From Metarhizium brunneum (taxonomy: Eukaryota > Ascomycota > Sordariomycetes > Hypocreales > Clavicipitaceae), in NCBI RefSeq assembly GCF_013426205.1, contig NC_089423.1:5704001-5768000 (forward strand): a DNA stretch of 64,000 bases. Reading direction: 5' to 3'. Under the pieces are notes generated by a model that saw only the letters and a list, made by a program, of their open reading frames with translations, was not told the DNA's origin and did not search any database. Both the position numbers and the translations under genes were made by a program. Below, one piece after another: positions 22,498 to 32,097 of the stretch. Position 1 is the stretch's first letter. Every line of letters begins with the position of its first letter.

Positions 22498-24051
22498 TCA
22501 TGTTTGTAGCGTGACTTCAATACTTGGTTTTCGACACAGCTTATCTAAATACCTGGTGAATCGTACTATTGGCTTGTCTACAAAGCGCCAAAAGATATCG
22601 GCAACCCAAATCACAATACCCATTATAAATACAATGTCAAGAACTAATATCGCTGTTCTCTTCCACTGGCTATTATCTTCCCCAAACCAAGAATGCACCC
22701 TAGCCTTGATATCCGCTCCGATGGAGATCTGAATGGCATTATGCACGAGGTAGACTGAGTATGACACATCTCCCAGATACTGAGCGACTGGCGTCGTGAA
22801 GGCTTTTTGCAGGGTTGGGACCCGGAAGAGGGCCACAATCACTAGCACTGAAGAGACGCTGGTCCAGAATTTCAAGGGCAGGAAAAATCCCTCGGTATCT
22901 ACATACACCTTTGGGGTGTGTGGGTAGACCCAACGAAAGTCAAATGAGCTTTCGACGCGGTGTATCGGATATCCAGCCAGGTAAAGGCCAACGAGGAATA
23001 TAGTAATCCAGAATGCCGACTGGAGTCGTGATATCCATTGCATCCCCTCTCCTATGCTCTCATTCCCTTTTTGGCTTCTTTTGCGTTGTTCGATAATGGC
23101 TTCGGTCTCGGCAATAAAAAGACCGGCCATGAACAAGAAAACAGCCCAGTGGCCACTTGCATTCGAGTGAATTATTAGGAGGCCAACGACAAATAGTCGC
23201 ATCCACGTCCTAAGCCGTGAAACACCTATAATAACTAGAAAGAGCAACATGGAGCAGCAGAACTCAATCGGGATAGTCCAGAGATGCAAGAGGCTGACAT
23301 TGTGATTATCCCAACCCCAGCAGTACATGGCTGCGCTAGTTTGGGCGTATACGTCGCTAATCATGGTCCATACCGGCGGTGGGCTCCGGTATATGCATGG
23401 AACAAGAATCTTCTCAAAAATGATGCTGGCGATAGTAGGCAGAAAGAGGCGGAATCCGCGACGGAAGATTAAAGATACGAGAGACTCTGAGAGTCTCTCG
23501 TGCTCCCCGGACCGAATCAGGAGAACACTTCGGTACGACAAGACGAATCCAGAGATTAAAAAGAAGCAAGTAACCATGGGAACGCCGAGAAAGAGAACCC
23601 GTATAAAAGGAAGCTGCAATAGATTTGATCCCATTCCTTCTTGTTCGTTAACGCCCCAGGTTTCCTCTATCCATTCATTATTTGGCTGTATGCCTAAAAG
23701 GTGGTAGACCGCCACAATAAACGAAGCGTATCCTCGTAATCCGTCAAGAAATGACGTTTTGTGCAGCTGTCGTGGCTTAGAGGCATAGTAGATGTTGCTG
23801 ATAAAGCTTGGAGTGATGGCGACAACTAATAAACGAAGAAGAGCGAAGACGCTCAGAAAGGAGAAGGAATGTGCAATTTTGATGCAGGATTTACGCCTTG
23901 TCTGGTGTTCGCCTAGTTCATAACCGTCGGAATTAGAGAGGAGGCCCTGAGAAAGCTCGTCGGATTGATCAAATCGGTCTAGGGGAGGGTTCAAAAAGGA
24001 GCGAGCCCTCGATGCCCCGTTATGGAGTCGACTCAAGAGGTACTCAGTCAT
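22498..24051 (-). CDS. Acyltransferase-3 family integral membrane protein
   Basis: O-acyltransferase family 3 (OatA/DUF33-like), which moves acyl groups across or at membranes; in fungi the substrates are mostly unknown. Single exon of 517 aa from ATG 24051; the longer frame begins with TTG. The catalytic-region motif FLDGLRGYASFIVAVYHL at residues about 100-118 is the family signature, with His in the VYH position. About ten hydrophobic segments follow, and VAQYLGDVSYSVYLVHNAI near residue 437 is the second signature block. The N-terminal 60 residues are soluble. It lies inside the AT-rich accessory island but is intact. Confidence 0.9.
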   Translation of the reverse strand: MTEYLLSRLHNGASRARSFLNPPLDRFDQSDELSQGLLSNSDGYELGEHQTRRKSCIKIAHSFSFLSVFALLRLLVVAITPSFISNIYYASKPRQLHKTSFLDGLRGYASFIVAVYHLLGIQPNNEWIEETWGVNEQEGMGSNLLQLPFIRVLFLGVPMVTCFFLISGFVLSYRSVLLIRSGEHERLSESLVSLIFRRGFRLFLPTIASIIFEKILVPCIYRSPPPVWTMISDVYAQTSAAMYCWGWDNHNVSLLHLWTIPIEFCCSMLLFLVIIGVSRLRTWMRLFVVGLLIIHSNASGHWAVFLFMAGLFIAETEAIIEQRKRSQKGNESIGEGMQWISRLQSAFWITIFLVGLYLAGYPIHRVESSFDFRWVYPHTPKVYVDTEGFFLPLKFWTSVSSVLVIVALFRVPTLQKAFTTPVAQYLGDVSYSVYLVHNAIQISIGADIKARVHSWFGEDNSQWKRTAILVLDIVFIMGIVIWVADIFWRFVDKPIVRFTRYLDKLCRKPSIEVTLQT

Positions 24052-25195
24052 GGCCAAGGTTGATGCGAGATTCTAACCACATTGCCAGACAATTAAGAGT
24101 CCCAAAATATCGAGTATAATAGCGCCAATGGCGCCGAGTATATTAGATAAGAATTATCTAAAGAATGAATAATAAATGGAAATAAACACGCTATTTATCT
24201 TATGCGTAGCTTTACCAAAGCAGCGAAGCTGTAACAAGAAACTATATTTGCTACAATCTTGAGACTAGGAGTCCTTGCTTTTTGCAATGTCGTTATAGGT
24301 GTCAGCGACGACTTGCCCCATATTGAGGTCCTGGTATCTGACACACATGCGTGGACTGCAAGACCGCCTTGACGAGGAAGGGGTCCAGTGAGAAGAACTA
24401 GACGCGGCAAAAAAGAAATAACCTGACTGAAGCCCAGCATGACTCTTCACTGGCCATTTTAGTTTTGGGCGTCATGTTCCAGTTGCCACGTAGCAACAAT
24501 ATCAGTTCATTTCTCGCCATGACTCAAAGTACTCGACTTGTATGACTAACAAGGGAGCGCCTTTTGAAACCCAAAACAAAATGAAACGGAATTCTGTCCC
24601 AGCGTCCCCAGGCCCGCGCAAGAGTCAGGCCCCCATGCCAAAGTGTGAGGCCCGTCTAACAATTCCGCCGGGTTACCAGGTCGACATGGGCGCGAATTAG
24701 TTGACACATCCTTCCCTTCCCTATACCGCCGCAAGTTGCATTATTTTGGCAGGCTTGTTCATGATCGCTGACTGGTGCGTTCAATGCTGGCCGTTTCGGA
24801 TGAGACAACAGTGCAGGGTATATATACTTGGTTTCGTGTCGGCCATTGACGTTTTTAGTTAAATGCATACCCTTCGTCGCCCCTAGTCCCACCCTTCTCT
24901 GCAGGTCCGACCTTGCCTCCATCTAATTTTAAGCGGATTAAGATGGTTGCAACCTGTTAAACCTTGGACGAATCTCAACTATTTCGCGAGATTTTCTGGG
25001 CTGACGTGACTGTCCTAGAAATGCGGCTTTACTACACTAAAAACGTATATACAAGGTACTTGGTATTTCCGTGGGGTACAGAGACAGCTTACTTAGAAAC
25101 TTGAAGCTGACAACTATTCAATTTAGTTTGGGGCATGCGCTACTACAAACTATAGTTGCCTGCGCCGGAGTATCGTTTCTTGTCGTCAGCCTCAG
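24052..25195. other. AT-rich spacer left of the inverted-repeat element
   Basis: Promoter side of the acyltransferase gene, then about 1 kb with no plausible coding frame. Short frames at 24195-24450 and 24546-24922 (minus) lack recognisable features. Nothing further supported. Confidence 0.45.
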
Positions 25196-25446
25196 TGTGA
25201 CAAGGGTTCAGTATGAAGGCTTAGAGCCAAAAGGGCTCAATTTAATAATAATCTCAAAGGGTCTCCAAGGTCTAGAGTTACTATAAGAAAAGAAGAGAAG
25301 AGTAACTATCTTATTTATATAAAAGAAACGCCTAAGCCTAAAGTTCTTACCTAGGTATATATTTTAGCTGTGAAACTAATAAGTTTTATATCAGTAAAGC
25401 CCCTTTATTAGGCTTTACAATCTGTTGGCCCTTTTTCGTGTAACAC
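25196..25446 (+). repeat. Left terminal inverted repeat
   Basis: Left arm of the element. It contains AT-rich internal stretches and the block CAGTAAAGCCCCTTTATT at about 25394-25411, matched in reverse complement by the right arm near 25918-25935. Compared with the right arm it reads TTAGGC where the other reads TTGGGC, and ACAATC where the other reads ACGATC: transition differences. Confidence 0.85.
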
Positions 25447-25883
25447 TCACTGATAACTTCTTCATGCCAATAAGAGCATTTCGGAAACCATGAAGTTAGC
25501 AGCAGAAAGCAGCTTTGTTCTCTCCGGTCCGACTCCGTAATTGACAGCCCGACAACTATCAAGGCCGCTTAGAGGCTCTCAATACGAGCGATCCAATCCC
25601 CGTCCTCTCTAAACAGGGTATTACGGACCTTGAAAGTCTGAAATATGCCGTGTTTCTTTCGACGTTTATATGCTATTGTATTACCTATTTGCTAATAGAA
25701 GGCCAACTTGCGACTCGTCTAGACGGCCACGTTTCTCTCGCAGTCGATTTCCATCGATCAAGCATCGATGTGTCTCTGCATCGATTATGCTGAAGTCGAT
25801 TTTTATGCTATAGTCTCCGACTCTAGTGAGAAGAAGAGCTTCCAAGAAATAATAGACAGCTGCAGCCATGTGGGCGTACTTGT

Positions 25884-26126
25884 TACACGGAAAAGGCCCA
25901 ACAGATCGTGACGCCCAATAAAGGGGCTTTACTGATGCAGGACTTATTAATTATATAGCTTTAATATATACCTAAGTAAAAGCTCTAGGCCTAAGTATTC
26001 CTTTATATATATAAAATAGCTATTTTCTTTTTCTTTTATAGTAACTTTAGACCTTAGAGACCCTTCGAGATTATTACTAAATTAAGCCTTTTGGCTCCAA
26101 GCCTTCCGAATTGAACGCTTGTCACA
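25884..26126 (-). repeat. Right terminal inverted repeat
   Basis: Right arm, inverted relative to the left. It ends ...TTGAACGCTTGTCACA. It is slightly shorter than the left arm owing to small indels in the AT-rich middle. Confidence 0.85.
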
Positions 26127-26430
26127 GTACTTTCAGCCGCCGGGATGCACCCCCTAATAATATTAATGGACCTGCGGTTAAAGTTGAAATAGTCAACATG
26201 TTTGATATCTTGCCTAACTTCTTCCATGGAAATAATATCAGTCTAGAAAGCACATCATATATCCTCGATACGTACGGCAAGTTTGTCTACCAGTCTATTA
26301 AGAAACTAGCGTCTGCGATGCACTTCGAGTACGACCACGGACTCTGGCTGGACTCGGAAGCTATTGCTGTTTGACCTTTTGGACTTCGCGAGACATTTAA
26401 CATGTATATCAAGGCACCTACGGTATTCCG
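26111..26430 (+). pseudogene. Possible degraded coding fragment, unrecognised
   Basis: From about 26150 the plus strand reads a protein-like stretch (VEIVNMFDILPNFFHGN, then YILDTYGKFVYQSI and HGLWLDSEAIAV). It stops at TGA 26372-26374, and the same frame continues with PFGLRETFNMYIKAPTVFRL before a further stop. Composition is coding-like compared with its AT-rich surroundings, but I cannot place the family and see no start or introns. It may be a remnant of a gene disrupted by repeats. Confidence 0.3.
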
Positions 26431-26432
26431 AT

Positions 26433-26635
26433 TGTGACAAGGGCTCGGAAAGAGGGCTTGGAGCAATAGCTCAACTCATCTAATAACAGTCTTTGGCATC
26501 AAAGGTCCTTGGTTTTCCTTAAGGCCTCAGTCGCCAAAGACGTCTTTAAATACAAGAAGTCGGTGAGGGCCTTCTGCCTTAATCCCGTGACCGTAGCTCT
26601 TGTGTAACAGGGCGATTTCCGTGTAACAACTTTTT
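26433..26635 (+). repeat. Possible diverged solo copy of the terminal repeat
   Basis: Begins TGTGACAAGGGCTC and continues GAGGGCTTGGAGC, like the arm of the neighbouring element (TGTGACAAGGGTTC, GAAGGCTTAGAGCC). It ends TTTCCGTGTAACAA, like the inner end of the right arm. The middle aligns poorly, so this is a tentative relative. Confidence 0.4.
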
Positions 26636-27629
26636 AATTTCCTACATGTAGAGTGGAATTATGTATTATATAGGAAATAAATACGTCAGAATATTATTGC
26701 CCGGGAGAATACTCTCATCCTATACTTGCTTAGACGGAGCAACTTGTATCTTGGGGCAGCATTTGCCATCTCTAGCCGATACAATAGAAAAAGAGCTTTG
26801 GCTGTACCGAATCGCAATTGCCATACTGCGCATCACGCAAGGCGGCTATTAATGAACGGCAACTATCAAATAACAAAACAAATTAGATATTTATTACTAA
26901 GGTATAAAGACTAACTTTACCTCGAGGTATTAATAAGAAAGTCCTAGAACTATATATCGTCAAAAAGTACCGCATTGCGCGCAGCTGTACTATTACTACA
27001 CGTACCTTGTCGTTATAGCAGCGGCATATTCAGCGAGGCACGTTTCCGGCAGCTATTTGCCGCTCTCTGATGGTGCCGTTTCTGGAGGTCACCGATCAGC
27101 TTCTTGCCTCTCCTCAATTTTATACGCCTCGCTAGGTTTATCTGCGCGCAGCTTCGGGTCCGCCTAGCTTTGCTATTTGGGAATTTTGCGGCCATAATCG
27201 CGCTAGTCTATTTTTACTCTTCTGCCTAACTAGTCGGTTGCGATCCGCCACAAGACAAGCGGGTTAACCTATACTACACTTAAAAGTTAAAGTAGTACTA
27301 ATTAATATAATTTATACCTATTATAAGTAACCTATTTTAATAATATTCATTCCAGTCACAGTCTGACGCAACAGCAGAATAGCCAGAGCCTGCTTTATTG
27401 GCCAACTAGTGTATTTTCTCTGGTTTGCAGGCCTAGCGTCGACCTTGAGCAGCTGAACATTTGAAAACTTGTCCAGGCCAACCGCGGAGAGTTCAACTCC
27501 ACCGTCCATGAGTCACCACTCATCCACACGCGGGCAAGACGTTGGACACATACAAGGCAATCGTATAGCTACATGAGCGCGGAATCCTCGCCAACGCCAG
27601 GAGGGCTGTAGAATAGAAGCCAACCCACC
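26636..27629. other. AT-rich spacer before the methyltransferase
   Basis: Very AT-rich pieces (about 26860-26960 and 27270-27350) flank a more balanced block (27000-27260). A minus-strand frame at 27509-27321 begins MDGGVELSAVGLDKFSN and runs into AT-rich sequence. It could be a truncated first exon divergent from the methyltransferase, but nothing recognisable follows. Confidence 0.4.
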
Positions 27630-28505
27630 ATGCCGTCGTTTACACCCCTCGCCGCCGAAGCCGCCGGCAAGATCGCCTCGTACGCCATCCTCGACGACCC
27701 CAACCACTTGGCCGTCGAAACCGGCCAGGCAGAACACCGCATCGGGCTGGTGAATTCGTGGCAAATACGTCAGGGCAGCAGGGTTCTCGAAATCGGCTGC
27801 GGCCAGGGCACTTGCACCGCGGTGCTCGCCGAGGCCGTCGGCCCCGAGGGCCACGTTGATGCCGTCGATCCCGGGCCTCCCGACTACGGCGCGCCCGTCA
27901 CGCTCGCCCAGGCGCAGGCGCACCTGTCTGCCGGTCCTGTAGGGGACCGGATCACCTGGTACCACGCGGAGCCGGTCCAGTTCCTCGCTGAGAACCCCGG
28001 CACGAGGTGGGATTTCGTCGTGCTGGCCCACTGCATCTGGTACTTTGACGGGCCGGACACGCTGGGCGAGATGCTCGCCGCGCTGAGGGGCCGCGCCGCC
28101 GGGCTCCTGGTGGCAGAGTATGCGCTGACGGCCAGGGAGAGGGCTGCCGTGCCTCATGTCATGGCTGCCGTTGCGCGCGCGGCGCTCGAGGCGCACAACA
28201 AGACGAGCGAGGCCAACATCCGCTGCCTGTTGGGCCCGCTGAGCATCAAGGACGCGGCTGCCAGGGGCGGCTGGGCTCTGGACAAGGAAGAGGTTCACGT
28301 CCCGGGCGTGGCGCTCCTGGATGGGTCGTGGGAAACCGGGACGGTGAAGAGCAGGTGGTTCCTGGAGGAGATTGACAAGTACATTACGGATGTGACGCTG
28401 AAAACTACGCTTCTGTCGGCAAGGGAGGCCGTCGTTGGCGCGGTTGGGCTACTGAATGGTGAAAAGGTTAGAACCATGGACGTCTGGGTCTCTCGATTTG
28501 TTTAA
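27630..28505 (+). CDS. Class I SAM-dependent methyltransferase
   Basis: Single exon, 291 aa, cytosolic. The Rossmann motif I is VLEIGCGQGTCTAVLAEAVG (about 52-71), the acidic motif II is HVDAVDPGPPD, and motif IV is FVVLAHCIWYFD. The fold is that of small-molecule methyltransferases; the substrate cannot be told. Codon use is strongly GC-rich, in sharp contrast to the AT-rich island it borders. The ATG is preceded by CAACCCACC. It is convergent with the AMID-like gene, 77 nt away. No other biosynthetic gene adjoins it, so a role in a pathway is not implied. Confidence 0.88.
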   Translation: MPSFTPLAAEAAGKIASYAILDDPNHLAVETGQAEHRIGLVNSWQIRQGSRVLEIGCGQGTCTAVLAEAVGPEGHVDAVDPGPPDYGAPVTLAQAQAHLSAGPVGDRITWYHAEPVQFLAENPGTRWDFVVLAHCIWYFDGPDTLGEMLAALRGRAAGLLVAEYALTARERAAVPHVMAAVARAALEAHNKTSEANIRCLLGPLSIKDAAARGGWALDKEEVHVPGVALLDGSWETGTVKSRWFLEEIDKYITDVTLKTTLLSAREAVVGAVGLLNGEKVRTMDVWVSRFV

Positions 28506-28582
28506 GCACGAGCGGTGTATATATGATGCGGCATCGTTACCAAGAACGATGTTAAAAAGCTTATAACCTTGTCATTCAACTC

Positions 28583-30009
28583 TCATGCCTTGACCTTTGC
28601 GCCTGAATCGTCCTCGTCGTACTCATCCTCAAACGGCTTCAGCCCCATTCTTGCCCAGGTGGATTTGACCATCAACGTGACATCCTTGTCCTGAGACTTG
28701 AACATCAAGTCGGAATGTCCGTCGCCAATAAATGTTGCGGAACGGTCCTAAACACAAGTCAGCTTCGCTATAAAGTCACGGTTCGTTGGTTTCTGCTCAC
28801 CAGGCCAAGGGTAAGCTTAATAAACGTGTCAACCCAGTGATGCCTGTACACGTGTTTGGGCTGCTTCCCATCAACAACGCTCAAAATATTCTTGGCCACG
28901 GTGGCTGCTTGACGCATCGCAGAGCGGGCATTAGGACACGGCGTCTCGGTATCGGCAACTTCTCCACAAGCATAGACATTGGGACACTCGTCATCAGCTA
29001 TCTGGAGCGTCGGCTTAACCTTGATGTATCCGTTTGTGGAAATCGATTGTGGCGACAAGGAGCTGAGGAGTTCCGAGCACGGCGACTGTCCCGTGCAGTT
29101 GAGCTGGTTGTATCAAACGTGGTAAGCACACGTGCGCGTTTCAGACATGTACCCGCGAGCAGGAAAATAGCTTACAAAAAGGTCGCATGGAATTTCTCTC
29201 CCCGACCGCAACGTCACCTTCTTGGCCGCGGAATCCTCGTCCACGACCCTATCCTCAAGAACAACCTCGACGCCCAGCCTCGTCAGCCCCTCGAGCGCCT
29301 CGTCCTGCAACCTCTTGCCGAAGCGATGCATCACCGCCGCCCTCGAGTGAACGAGAACAATCCTCTTGTCGGGGTACAAATCCTTGGCATCAGCGGCAAC
29401 CTCGACGCCCGCCGCGCCGCCGCCCACAACCACCACCGTCTGTGCCGCCTCGATGCCCGACTGAATCCCGCGAAGCAGCGCGACGCCGACCCTCTTCTCG
29501 GCGGCATTCACCCGCGACGGCAGCCCGGTCCTGACGCCCGACCCCGTCGCGACAACAAGGTAATCGTACCTGATGGACTCGCCGCTCTTCTCCAGCCGCA
29601 CATGGGTCCCGTCGACGCTCGCCGCGCGGTCCTGAACCCACTCCAGCACGCCGGGCAGGCACTCGACGTATTTGCCGTACGGGATAAAGGCCTTGTGCTC
29701 GTGGCCCTTGACGACGCAGAACCGCGGCAGCACCCACGTGAACTGGAAATGGCTATTGGGCTCGACGACGACGACCCGGTAGCGGCTCCGCGGCGGCAGC
29801 TGGCCGGCCACCAGGCGAGCGACGTGGTGTCCGGCAAACGAGGCGCCGACAATGACAATGGTGCGGTCGCGCCCGTCGGCCGGCGTGCTCCCGAAGAACT
29901 GGGCGCGGCGGCGCACCACGGCCCTGTTGAAGAGGTAGCTGAGCTCTTGGCCGAGCACGACGAGGATGTAGCCGAAGGCGCGGGCGTACAGCCCCAGCTT
30001 GGCGAGCAT
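28583..30009 (-). CDS. AIFM2/AMID-like FAD-dependent NAD(P)H oxidoreductase
   Basis: Pyridine-nucleotide-disulphide oxidoreductase family like human AIFM2/FSP1 and fungal AMID-like proteins, which reduce quinones at membranes. Exons 30009-29176, 29103-28801 and 28747-28583 join in phase 0; 433 aa. A hydrophobic N-terminal helix (AFGYILVVLGQEL) may anchor it. FAD-binding TIVIVGASFAGHHVAR is at about 50-65, with a second dinucleotide site VVVVGGGAAGVEVA at about 190-203. C-terminal YACGEVADTE is the usual FAD-contacting block. The tail is acidic (FEDEYDEDDSG). The open frame extends upstream of 30009 without evidence of coding; ATG 30009 is chosen because MLAKLGLYARAFG matches the family's short lead. 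Confidence 0.88.
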
Positions 30010-30904
30010 TGCGGCCGGCGGTTCGTGGAACCGAGATGAGGAGAGGGGTAAAGTCAGAGGGGGACAAGATAGTCGAGGTTTGGAGAAGGAAAAAACACTG
30101 GCCGTCGCTCTCTTCATATACATGGCCAGTGCCCCAGGGGTCGTTTTCAGCTCGGATCCACGGGCAGCCGGGGGACTCCATGGCAAGGCCGAGCCTGGAT
30201 CCGCCCCGATCTCCGTCCGAGGCGTGGCCATGGCCGCGCTGGCGTGCTTGGGGTCGAAATCACCGAGCGTTTTGCTCGACGGTCCCCAATTGTCCGCTGC
30301 GAGACCGGGGCTGAGGCTTGGCGACAATGAAGATGTGGGGCTGGCGCGTTATCTGATTGATCTGATAACGCTAATTGCGCCACAGGCTCCGAGGCTGTGG
30401 CCGGAACAAAACTGCCTGAGAATTCTGTCTCGTGAATTGGAGCGATGCAGTGCCTCGGATTTAATATTATGAGCACTCTGTATAAGACTCTGGTGCCGGC
30501 GAAATGTTGACCTAGGGGTAGGCAAAGCCAAGAGAGCTAAGCCTATTTGAGCCCCTCCGGGGGCCCTGCCGGGGGCCGCCTGCGGCGAGCTGTGGCCTTC
30601 GGCCGGCTCTCGGCAATAACACCGGGCTTGACTTGACTACATGCGTCTGGTATTTCACCCCGTTCCCGATGCTACACGTAAATGGTATAGGCCACTTTTT
30701 ACTCATTAATTACCGGAAAGTATCAAGTTTTTAATTCATTCAATACTTCAAAATAACCTTGCATGTATATCACATTCAAGAGGTAAAGCGAAAGCGGCAG
30801 CCAGCTCTGGTTACTGCCGAGTTCCAAGTTCCAACGTGCCGTCAACTCAACGTCAGCCACCACCAATGCATGCCAACTTCCAGCCAAATCACATATACAC
30901 CCTT
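30010..30904. other. Intergenic region with GC-rich hairpin block
   Basis: Promoter of the AMID-like gene and 3' flank of the surface protein gene. It holds a compact GC-rich block of short inverted repeats (30548-30615), listed separately. No coding frame. Confidence 0.5.
30548..30615. repeat. Cluster of GC-rich short inverted repeats (hairpins)
   Basis: Successive potential hairpins: CCCCTCCGGGG, GCCGCCTGCGGC and GGCCTTCGGCC (30594-30604). The block is nearly all G/C in an otherwise AT-leaning spacer. It could be a transcript terminator-like structure, a structured RNA or a dispersed repeat; the sequence alone cannot decide. Confidence 0.55.
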
Positions 30905-32097
30905 TCATAACCCCGGCAACTCCTGGACCTGCCGCTCAGCCCTCGTGGTAAGCACCTCATGCACAGGAAACGGGTACCAGACTTGCTGCGCCCGGAACGG
31001 AGGCTGCGGCACAATCTGCTGATCCATGTACCCAGGGGAGTAAACCGACGCCGGCGCCGGCGACGAAGGCGAAGATGCGTACAGACCGGTGTTGGAGTTG
31101 GAGCCCGTCATGTCGGCGGCCTCCTGTTTCGCAATGCTGCCTGGGTACCCATGGGCCGGGCCACTGCCGAATTCTGCTCCCGGAGCAAATGCCAGCGACG
31201 GTTGGGGCTGAGCGGTCGGAGCCGGCGGCTTTTGCCTCCAGCGACGCAGTAGGAATGACATGGAGCCGCCTACCAAAGCCAAAGCGGCTGAGCAGTCGGC
31301 AAGAGTCAGCATCATCTTCTTCTTCCGGCATCTGTCAGGGGTTGACCTTGGCACGTGTGCGCTCTGGAACTCACCGACTCCTCCGACTACGCCTCCGATA
31401 ATCGCGCCCACGGGCGTGGGATTCTCCGGCGGCAGCACCGTACTTGGCGCCGACGCCGACGTAGTGCTTGTAGAAGCTGAGGTGGTAGTTGTGCTGGGCG
31501 GCCGAGTATTGTAGACCGGTCTTGTTCCGTCCGTCGTGGAGCAGGCGAACCACGTGCACCCGGAACATGGGTCGTCGACAAAGGAGAGGGTCAGGCAGGA
31601 AGGCTTGGCCGAGTTTCTGCTATTTCACAAGAATCAGCGACTTGTCCCCCTGCAAGCGCGCCGTCTTTCTTACCAATACACCGTCTCCGCGTCTGTTGGG
31701 GAGGGAGAATCGTACGACACGCATGCCGTGGGAAGGGTGCAATATCGATCGGTACAACAACCCTGGACGCTGCGTCTCGTATTGTAGAGACATGTATAGG
31801 GTCCCGAGGCGCAAGTCAGCGCTTAAAAGTCGTCAGCGTGCCAACTGGACAAAGTCTGGTAACTGCCGTATCTGTTCATTATGACCTACGGTCTACACCG
31901 GAGACATATCCACAAGTCTTGGGCGCCGCCTGGCGTCCAAAAAGCCCCGAGAACTGTGTCAAAGCTACTGGAGGAGTTGTCGGGGGAGGACCAAGCTCGT
32001 TCTCGGTTTGGCTTGGGGCATGGGCGCGAGCGTGGGCACAGGCACCGGCGGCAACGATCGAGGCCGCGCCAATCTTGGACTGCTCAAGCACCAACAT
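30905..32097 (-). CDS. Cysteine-rich single-pass cell-surface protein
   Basis: Four exons: 32097-31890, 31821-31674, 31619-31375, 31287-30905; 327 aa, all junctions in phase. Layout: N-terminal hydrophobic lead (IGAASIVAAGACAHA), then a cysteine-rich ectodomain. Ectodomain pieces: KTCGYVSGVDPLTCASGPYT; QGCCTDRYCTLPTACVSYD, whose ending LPTAC is typical of fungal surface proteins; VDDPCSGCTWFACSTDG. A Thr/Ser-rich linker (TTTTSASTSTTSASAPST) follows, then a Gly-rich membrane helix (VGAIIGGVVGGVAALALVGG) with stop-transfer RRWRQK. The cytosolic tail of about 115 residues is Pro-rich. This architecture is common among fungal wall-sensor and adhesion proteins; ligand and role are unknown. Another gene of the same architecture lies at 38089. 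Confidence 0.85.

Larger units (their letters stand above)
25196..26126. mobile_element. 0.93-kb non-autonomous element with about 250-bp terminal inverted repeats
   Basis: The left end starts TGTGACAAG at 25196 and the right end finishes CTTGTCACA at 26126. The left arm (25196-about 25446) and the reverse complement of the right arm (about 25884-26126) align along their whole length. Shared blocks in order: GAGCCAAAAGG, AATAATCTC, AAGGGTCTC, AGTTACTATA, CAGTAAAGCCCCTTTATT, and finally CTGTTGG then CGTGTAACA. Differences between arms are mainly C/T and G/A. The 440-nt core has only a 62-codon frame on the minus strand (25869-25681). No transposase. A target-site duplication is not obvious, so exact ends may be off by a few bases. 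Confidence 0.85.

Noticed and set aside
27013..27195. Minus-strand frame (60 codons, basic) considered as a transposase N-terminus
   Set aside because: Basic composition only; no helix-turn-helix or catalytic motif, and no inverted ends around it.
28786..30039. 417-codon open frame on the plus strand
   Set aside because: Antisense of the AMID-like oxidoreductase; product is Arg/His-rich without any domain, typical of GC-rich antisense frames.
30010..30327. N-terminal extension of the AMID-like protein (106 codons)
   Set aside because: The in-frame extension is low-complexity and outside the family; ATG 30009 gives the normal N-terminus.
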